DNA of 64,000 nucleotides. Origin: Lepidodermella squamata. Its lineage: Eukaryota; Gastrotricha. Made by a program: the position numbers and the translations under genes. Shown one piece after another: positions 57,862-64,000 of this stretch. The stretch spans positions 372,001 through 436,000 of the forward strand of contig JBLDXI010000074.1 of assembly GCA_047495785.1 (NCBI GenBank), given 5' to 3'. The notes under the pieces were generated by a model that searched no databases, had not been told where the DNA came from, and saw only the letters and a list, made by a program, of their open reading frames with translations. The number at the start of each line of letters is the position of its first letter. The stretch's first letter is position 1.

Positions 57862-58159
57862 CATTGTGTTTGAGGTTGTAAGTTGAAAAAAATCCGCACG
57901 CTGATTGGTCAGTTGGCTCGTATCCATGACTCCGCCTTGCTACTTGATCGTGCGATCTATATAATTTGTGGCTTTTATTATTTTTATGAAGGCCGTATCG
58001 TAGCACGCGTTTCCAACAAATGCGTAAAACCATTCATAAAAAGATATTTTTTGCAAACATTTTATGGATCGCACGATCAAGTAGCAAGGCGTCATGGATA
58101 CGAGCCAACTGACCAATCAGCGTGCGGATTTTTTTCAACTTACAACCTCAAACACAATG
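57862..58159. mobile_element. MITE with about 95-bp inverted arms
   Basis: Left arm 57862-57957 and right arm 58066-58159 are complementary apart from a few changes, with a roughly 108-bp middle. The ends read CATTGTGTTTGAGG and CCTCAAACACAATG. Both arms contain GACCAATCAGCGTGC. The near-identity of the arms suggests recent activity or gene conversion. Confidence 0.88.
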
Positions 58160-59241
58160 AACAAATTACAGGTCTGGTCATGGGCCAGGTTGGGTTGGAA
58201 ACAAGCTACCTGTTTCCATTTTTGATGCAAACCGCAACAATCAAAAGATCTGGAAATCGAAGTCTCTCGATTTTCTGTCGCTGCAGCAAGACTTTCGTGC
58301 TTGATTGATAGCCCGGAAATTCGGGACTTGGTTTTCGTCTGACACCTGGATTACCGCGGATCAGATACTGAGTGAAGAGTGATTGTACTTCCCTGTTCAA
58401 TCATGCTTAAATCACTTCTCCAACAACACCGCTGCTGTTATTTTATTGAAAGATAGTGGAGAGAGTGGATATGCGTCAGAAGGAAAACGGTTAAGCGGAC
58501 GTGAAGAACAGGGAAATAGAGAAGAGAAGAATCGTGCTTGAAATCTCTTAATTATGAAGCATGTGAATTGTCCGCATGTAAGCTATTAGTTAAGATACAA
58601 TGAGTAAAACAGTTTGCGGAACTTCCGAGGTGTCTCTTTCGACTAAGGTTTTACCATCAACTTTTGCGTTTGCCTTCTACATTGATTCTATATTGAAATG
58701 AGAAGCGTGAAGAATGGAAGCAACATCGCCAATTTATAGCGGTTCAAGGGTCAAGGTTCAATTATCAATTATTATTACGAATTACGAGATCATTGGTATA
58801 CAATGGAGGGCGCAATAGTTTTATATAAAGCGAGGAATCTGATGACTGAAAGTCTTACGGCTTCAGTGGTCAATCGATCGCTACTATGACTCTGGTGTAA
58901 AACACTTTGATCGAGCAATGCACTAATAAAATGACCTTGCCATCCTAGTTGCATGGTTTCAACTACTGCAAATTTCACGTATCGCACGACCGAATCTTTC
59001 ATGCCGAAGTCATAGTAACGATCGATTGACCAATCAGCGTGCACATTTGAAATTGGCTTACGAGTGGTTCCATAATATGACAACGAAGGCTAAAGTGAAC
59101 CGAGCTCCAGCCTTCCCTGTTCTCAAAATAGATTATAATAATTATCATTTATTTTTAAATGGCAGGTGCAATAGCTGCAAAAGATCAGTTTGGAGTGGGG
59201 GATTTGTGGGTTTAAGCCCATGCATGTAGGATTAGCAAGTA
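58160..59241. other. Intergenic with a second, older MITE relative
   Basis: Inverted arms at about 58868-58895 and 59004-59031 (ATCGATCG..ACTATGAC type) are followed on the right by GACCAATCAGCGTGC, shared with the MITE at 57862. This is a degenerate copy of the same family. No gene is supported. Confidence 0.55.
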
Positions 59242-59838
59242 CTAAATTTTTTTTGTATATTTTTTAATTATTAATTCGATTTTACACAACGTATTTACCT
59301 GACAGTTTCCTCCAGGAAAAAAATCAATAGAAATATTTTGTATTGATTTCCGATGAGTTAGAGAAAACTCATCAATTTGGTGCATGCTGCAAATCAAATC
59401 TAACAATTCATGAAGCAGAAGGAACGGATGCCGAGAATAGGCATTACACTGTTCACGCATCACCCACTCCGCCGTTTGATATACGTTTCCGAAAATAGAT
59501 TTCGGTACAAGTTTTCGGTCAAATATAGTGTACGTGACAAAGAGCATTGCCGGCGCCTTTCTCACTGTTATCCTGGTTGCTTTTCCATCCTGATATCTTC
59601 CGTGGAAAACAACTAAATCGTTGTCAAGAAGAATATTGTTGAACGTCTTAGTTTGATCCATCTCGTTTTGAAAGGAAGAATCCGTATAATACCGGGGTAA
59701 CTTTCTGTCGAAATTCGACAATGTTGCTGATCTTGGTACTTCCATCACATACTCCATCACATTCTTTTCTTCTCCTCCGTTCTGTAGATTCTCCACTTCT
59801 ACATAACATTGCCCCTCCATCATATAGGTAGGTATCAC
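59242..59838 (-). CDS. Hypothetical protein, 198 residues
   Basis: Single ORF on minus from ATG at 59838 to a stop at 59242. It has no signal peptide or membrane segment. The central region is hydrophobic and beta-like (AMLFVTYTIFDRKL), followed by a Leu-rich helix (HPFLLLHELLDLICS). A possible donor CAG|GTAAAT near 59300 suggests that the real protein may continue into an exon not identified here. No family is recognised. Composition and length favour a real or recently real gene over chance. Confidence 0.4.
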   Translation of the reverse strand: MIPTYMMEGQCYVEVENLQNGGEEKNVMEYVMEVPRSATLSNFDRKLPRYYTDSSFQNEMDQTKTFNNILLDNDLVVFHGRYQDGKATRITVRKAPAMLFVTYTIFDRKLVPKSIFGNVYQTAEWVMREQCNAYSRHPFLLLHELLDLICSMHQIDEFSLTHRKSIQNISIDFFPGGNCQVNTLCKIELIIKKYTKKI

Positions 59839-61066
59839 TTAATTTTCTAAAAATTTCCGTAATATATTTTTACATATAGCTGGATATTTATCATACAAAA
59901 TTGGGAACAAAGTAAAACATTTTTCTCGTATGTAGCAAAAATAGTTAAACGTATATATTCTATAGTATATAGATTATATCGTTTTTGTATAGTTTTGTTC
60001 AGGGTTATAGGTAGATATAAATGATGCACGCTATCAATATGTATAGCATAGCACTCATAAACCTATTCAAGCTATTCAAGCTGGTGAATGAGAGATGCTT
60101 GACAGATGAAAGTGTAAAAACAGGTCTACTTTCTATAGGTTTTTACAGAAATTAGGTCGTATGAATAGCTAGGATACGAATAGCGAAGACTTTTAATGTT
60201 ATTCAGTTCATCGCAGTGTTTGAAAGCTCGATTGACAACCGACGAAATATCATCGAAACTCGCTCCGATGGCAAAACAGACATCATCGCCATCCTGATGC
60301 AGAACGTGGCCGAACTACGTAACACATCGGCTGCCATTCTCTATAGAGCCTTTTACACGGGTCGCAACTTCAATTTTCTCGCAGTAAAAAAATTATGAAA
60401 GACCCTTTTAAATTGAATTTTTCACCGTTCTGTAAAAGATAGTTGCAGTCTGTCCAAGTTATGGACGAACAAGCTCATTGCTCTCTAGCGACGCTTATGA
60501 AAAAGCCTGACGTCAAAGCGTGGTATAACGCGCAAAAAATATACCTAGTGAATAGCGAATGGAATGTGAATAGTATACAATATCCGCATGAATATCATAG
60601 GTGTATATCACGATGAATATCGACCTGAAGGCTTGCTATGCACTATGCAGGCCGGTGGCGTAATATCGGGCTGAAGACGAATATCCATCGATTTTCACCG
60701 ATATCACCCGAATGTGGTTGGCACCAGGCGTCAAAAATCATGAAATCCGAATAAGATAACAATTAGCAACGGTACCTATTCGGTAACAGCCGTTGCTAAA
60801 ATTATTATCAGAATAAAAAGAGGTATCACGATTCCAGGGTGTTTCAGGCATATTCTGTTCAATTGTGAGTTTTACACGGTGAAAACAAAATTCCTCCGTC
60901 GATTCCTGCGGTACTTTTACGGTAGTTTTACCGTACTACCGCCTCCAACAAAAATTGCGGGTCAGCTTTGATTTCTCTACCAAGCTTAAGTGATCATAAA
61001 TTCAAGAGTAGCAAAGATTACCGATAACCGGTATCATTCTCTTCATTCCAACTTCATATCATAATT
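59839..61066. other. Intergenic, no gene recognised
   Basis: AT-rich. A 60-codon plus ORF at 60216 is unassigned. A GGTAG/CTACC-rich run at about 60908-60945 resembles the repeats at 54.6 kb. Confidence 0.3.
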
Positions 61067-61315
61067 TCACAGCACAAAGTCGCGTCGACATTCACGAAAA
61101 ATGGCCGAATCGCGACATTTTGGCAATCTTTGCGCGATGATTTTAAACGAACGGGCTATCACCGCAACCGGCGTAATAGCAACCGATATGGAGACCGAAT
61201 TCGTTTCGTTTTCCAGGTCAAACGCGAGAAATGGCCTAGTTAACGAGATGTCGACAGCCAATAACGAGGCCGTGATGCCAAGAAACGACAGCAGCAGGAG
61301 CGCGTCCGGCTTCAT
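61067..61315 (-). CDS. Small putative secreted protein, 82 residues
   Basis: The ORF begins with a good signal peptide (MKPDALLLLSFLGITASLLAV), then a short mature part with two cysteines close to the C-terminus. There is no second domain or known family. A coding exon is plausible from the signal sequence, but nothing else supports it. Confidence 0.35.
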   Translation of the reverse strand: MKPDALLLLSFLGITASLLAVDISLTRPFLAFDLENETNSVSISVAITPVAVIARSFKIIAQRLPKCRDSAIFRECRRDFVL

Positions 61316-61759
61316 CTCAGCAGTCCCGGTACAGCTTGTAGTAATCAGGTAGTAGTAACCGGTTTCAGCAAGATGAGATTAATAAACTGGGAGGACGCTC
61401 CACAGCAAATAATGTTTTTAAGAATTCTCAGAAAAAATCTTCAATATAAATATTTGACATGCACTCTGCGCGCTAACTGCGACTGTTACCTGCAACTAGC
61501 GGCGTGGGGCGTTTTTGTGTTACACACTTCCCGGGAGTGCATCGGCTTTTCAAAAAAACCTAGAATGCTTTCATCTAATTGCATTGTCGATAATAACAAA
61601 GAACAAGGGCCGATGCGACGAGAAGAACAAGGGCGAAAAATCATGCGGGCGAACTTGTAAAGATAAGCATGCTTTGGTCTGTGAGCCGTATGATTCTGCT
61701 TAATTTGAGTAAATACAGTAAATGTACTAATTCTTGTTATGCTTTTTCTTTGTTATAGC
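61316..61759. other. Intergenic, no gene recognised
   Basis: Short ORFs only. May belong to the element that contains the hammerhead-like motif just downstream. Confidence 0.3.
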
Positions 61760-61792
61760 CTGATGATGGTCCGCGCAAGGGCCGAAACGTCG
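61760..61792 (+). ncRNA. Hammerhead ribozyme-like motif
   Basis: CTGATGA at 61760-61766 is followed by a 5-bp stem (GGTCC/GGGCC with a GCGCAA loop), GAAAC at 61784-61788 and GTC at 61789-61791. A 3-bp stem I (AGC with GCT) can form around it. Very short stem III and this spacing are typical of hammerheads in Penelope-like retroelements. One extra U between the core and stem II departs from consensus, so activity is uncertain. Confidence 0.45.
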
Positions 61793-61888
61793 CTTAAAAT
61801 TAAAAATATAAAGTTGTTGTTAGAAGCAACCTACGGTCGCTCCCTTTTTTACTTTTGTTTAATTTGAGTAAATTTACCCAAAGAAAAA

Positions 61889-62045
61889 ACCGACTTACTA
61901 AGATCTTACTAAGAGTCTTTGGTGCCTTCTTACTAAGATCGTATTAGGAGCAAGCTATCGTCATAGTAGGTCCTCATAAAATCTTAGTACGATCTTGGTA
62001 AGAAGTAACGCCGATCTTAGTAAGATCTTACTAGGTCCTTACTGG
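61889..62045. repeat. Palindromic CTTACTAAGATC repeat
   Basis: Arms of about 60 bp with repeated CTTACTAAGATCTTAC units face their reverse complement (GATCTTAGTAAGATC). It is probably a small foldback element or MITE. Confidence 0.65.
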
Positions 62046-63224
62046 GTAGCAGCACCGGGTTTAGGTCCCATTCTATCCTACTCGTCCCCCTCTATTCATC
62101 TAACTATATCACTAGGTGCAAGTTTTTGGAAGTCTGTAAGGTCCACGGGTAGTTTTACTTTTACTAATAATGTCGCACTTCACCAAAAATAAATAAGAAA
62201 AATGAAACACATATATGATGTAACATTCATATAGTAAACGCGCTGGGAAGAGAGTAAAAAAGCAGAGACTGAGGAAAAACGAGTATGAGTGACGAGTTTT
62301 CCCGGCGGTATAGAGTGTACAGATGGGTTTGCTCGAATTCGATCGACATCTGCTGCTAAGTCGTAGAGGAATTTTTCGCGGCTATATCGCATTTATCACT
62401 ATATAAATCCTTCGCTCATTTTGGCTCACTGAGCCACTGTTGCGCCACTAAGCCGCGCACATAGTGACTCGTGCGCGCAAACAACCTCCGCGGATTAGTC
62501 AAACACCATGTTATCAGCAGATGTATAGGAACACGAATTTCCCCCATTACTATCACAACTGCTTCAGCTTGCGAGAAATATATATTAATATAATTAAAAA
62601 TTAACGGAATAGCCTTAACCGCCATCATAACGCAAAAACTGTGTAGCACCTTAAAAGGGTGATTTTTTGGCGCCCGGGTGCTCCCTAACCGCCCGGTTGA
62701 TTCTCGATTTTTTTATGTCGTTGGATAGCTGATGACCTGACTTAGATGGCAGGCCTAAACCGCCAGTAGTAAAACCTATTGCTTTCGTAAAAAGTCAGTC
62801 GCTGTAATGCTACAACGTGGGTGCTGATACACCGCGGCGACCCAAAAGGGTGATCCTTTGGCGTTTGGCTGCTCTCTTAAGACTGGCGCGAGTAATGCGC
62901 TAGGAAGTTATGCGCACTCACACTACCTGTTAAAAATGGTCTTTTGTTTGTTTTGCTATTGTTGACACAAATTTAAGCCGATAGCTCACTATGGCTCACT
63001 TTGGCTCATTGATTTAGCACCTTGTATACGCCTCGCTCATATACCTAATAAAGGTGAAGTTGAAACAGGTGAAAAATTTCGAGGAATAAATTGTTGCGGA
63101 CCTACTTGATAACGTCGACTTTCGGCTGGTTATTCAGAGTGGCAGACAAACAGTTTCATGAGACGACTCGAAAATAGGCATGTCGAAAGGGCCCTTGAAA
63201 TTCAAGTAGAGACACAATACTAGA
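62046..63224. other. Intergenic with a diverged tandem pair
   Basis: Two related units starting near 62652 and 62846 share AAAAGGGTGAT..TTTGGCG, about 194 bp apart. No gene is supported. Confidence 0.4.
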
Positions 63225-63554
63225 TCAGATTTGATTAATTAAATTCGCACCTTGAACAGTAATGCAACACGTGGAGCGTAGAGGTAACTTCCACAGAAGA
63301 TCAGCCTGGCATCGCACGGCGACCAACTTTCTGAAATTCAAACAATATACATTAATTTTGACATTATCGTCGACATTGCCGAGCGAATTGTCTTCGAAAT
63401 CAGCGTCATAGTCGAATTCGTCAGTAGCCTCTTCAAATTCGTCATCAACAGCGTTATACGCATTATCGGCAGGTTTAAATCGCTTAGCCGAACCGTAGTA
63501 GTAGACCGAATTATTTTCCTTGTCGTTACTCATACAGCAGTATAATCCAGTCAA
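63225..63554 (-). CDS. Acidic N-terminal protein fragment, hypothetical
   Basis: An ORF on minus whose likely start (MSNDKENNSV...) leads a 60-residue acidic, Tyr/Asp/Asn-rich stretch. It is followed near 63335 by an AG acceptor-like TTTCAG and a Cys-containing segment that also reads well in a second frame. The exon structure is unresolved. No family is recognised. Confidence 0.35.
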   Translation of the reverse strand: MTGLYCCMSNDKENNSVYYYGSAKRFKPADNAYNAVDDEFEEATDEFDYDADFEDNSLGNVDDNVKINVYCLNFRKLVAVRCQADLLWKLPLRSTCCITVQGANLINQI

Positions 63555-64000
63555 ACGCGCAGATGTGAAGAAATTATCAATTCAAAGCGATTCCGGAAGC
63601 AAGATGAGTCAAATAACCGATGAACGATGATAATACGCAATCTATATACGGGAATGAAATATATACAATACAGACTTATAATATAGTAGCGGCAGCATTG
63701 TTCGAAATTGATCTAATGTAACAAGCAATCAAGTGAAAAATTCAACTGTAAACCCAAGAAACGGGCGTGAGAGCTGGAAAATATAAAATAACACAACCGC
63801 ATTTTAGTTGTTGGCATGAAATCACGCGGAGATTTCTTGCTGGAACAGCGCCAGCATCAAAGCTCAAAAGATCCATGTACATAATCTATAGGATGAGCTA
63901 GCCAAAATCGCGCGGTGCGCGTAAAAAACACAAAAAAAGCGAGGTGTGGAACAAAAACGCGCCAAGTGTCAAGGTTTTATGAAAAATAATTTTAATTGAA
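63555..64000. other. Right edge, no gene recognised
   Basis: AT-rich sequence upstream of the acidic ORF. No feature supported. Confidence 0.35.

Overview
The window is nuclear DNA of a small invertebrate animal, most likely an ecdysozoan and quite possibly a nematode. The species cannot be named from sequence alone. The reasons are short introns (often 45-120 nt) with TTTTCAG-like acceptors, many animal housekeeping orthologues with few or no introns, Tc1/mariner-type MITEs, and runs of same-strand genes 70-300 bp apart. In those runs a T-rich AG acceptor sits just upstream of the downstream ATG, which is the layout expected of operons resolved by spliced-leader trans-splicing.

Layout. 0.4-12.3 kb: OSGEP (-), then TAB1, NEDD8 and a membrane-anchored short-chain dehydrogenase (+). 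A diverged second copy of this block follows at 7.3-9.2 kb; it keeps only a 3' scrap of TAB1 and a full second dehydrogenase, and has lost NEDD8. Next are NOB1 and the KIAA1143 homologue (-, operon-like). 13.1-23.2 kb is a dense housekeeping run on +: a Nopp140/NOLC1 protein with three extra RanBP2-type zinc fingers, NUBP2, ATP synthase epsilon, TMEM147, gamma-tubulin and UAP1. 23.2-28 kb is gene-poor and full of inverted and direct repeats. 28-33.8 kb is a second run: cytosolic WARS, TRIP13/PCH-2, EMC4 and cytochrome b5.

35.5-45 kb is accessory: a type II membrane glycosyltransferase-like gene, then a 10-exon gene that reads through as one 1269-residue NEK-like kinase + pseudokinase + ankyrin-repeat protein, whose decayed 3' end is followed by a foldback-type element with a nested Tc1-type MITE. 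45.7-64 kb is lower density: a decayed secreted Cys-rich gene, a helical (spectrin-like) protein, the 3' part of a bestrophin, a LamG gene carrying one apparent frameshift, a Cys-rich chitin-binding-like exon, several MITEs, a hammerhead-like RNA motif and unrecognised ORFs.

Functional themes: ribosome biogenesis (NOB1, NOLC1 and possibly KIAA1143, with NOB1 and NOLC1 divergent across about 870 bp), ER membrane protein biogenesis (TMEM147, EMC4), cytosolic Fe-S assembly (NUBP2), tRNA modification and charging (OSGEP, WARS), and chromosome or cytoskeleton control (TRIP13, TUBG). Exon coordinates were assigned by hand from GT/AG sites with frame checks. They are strongest where the summed exons give an intact frame and match family length.
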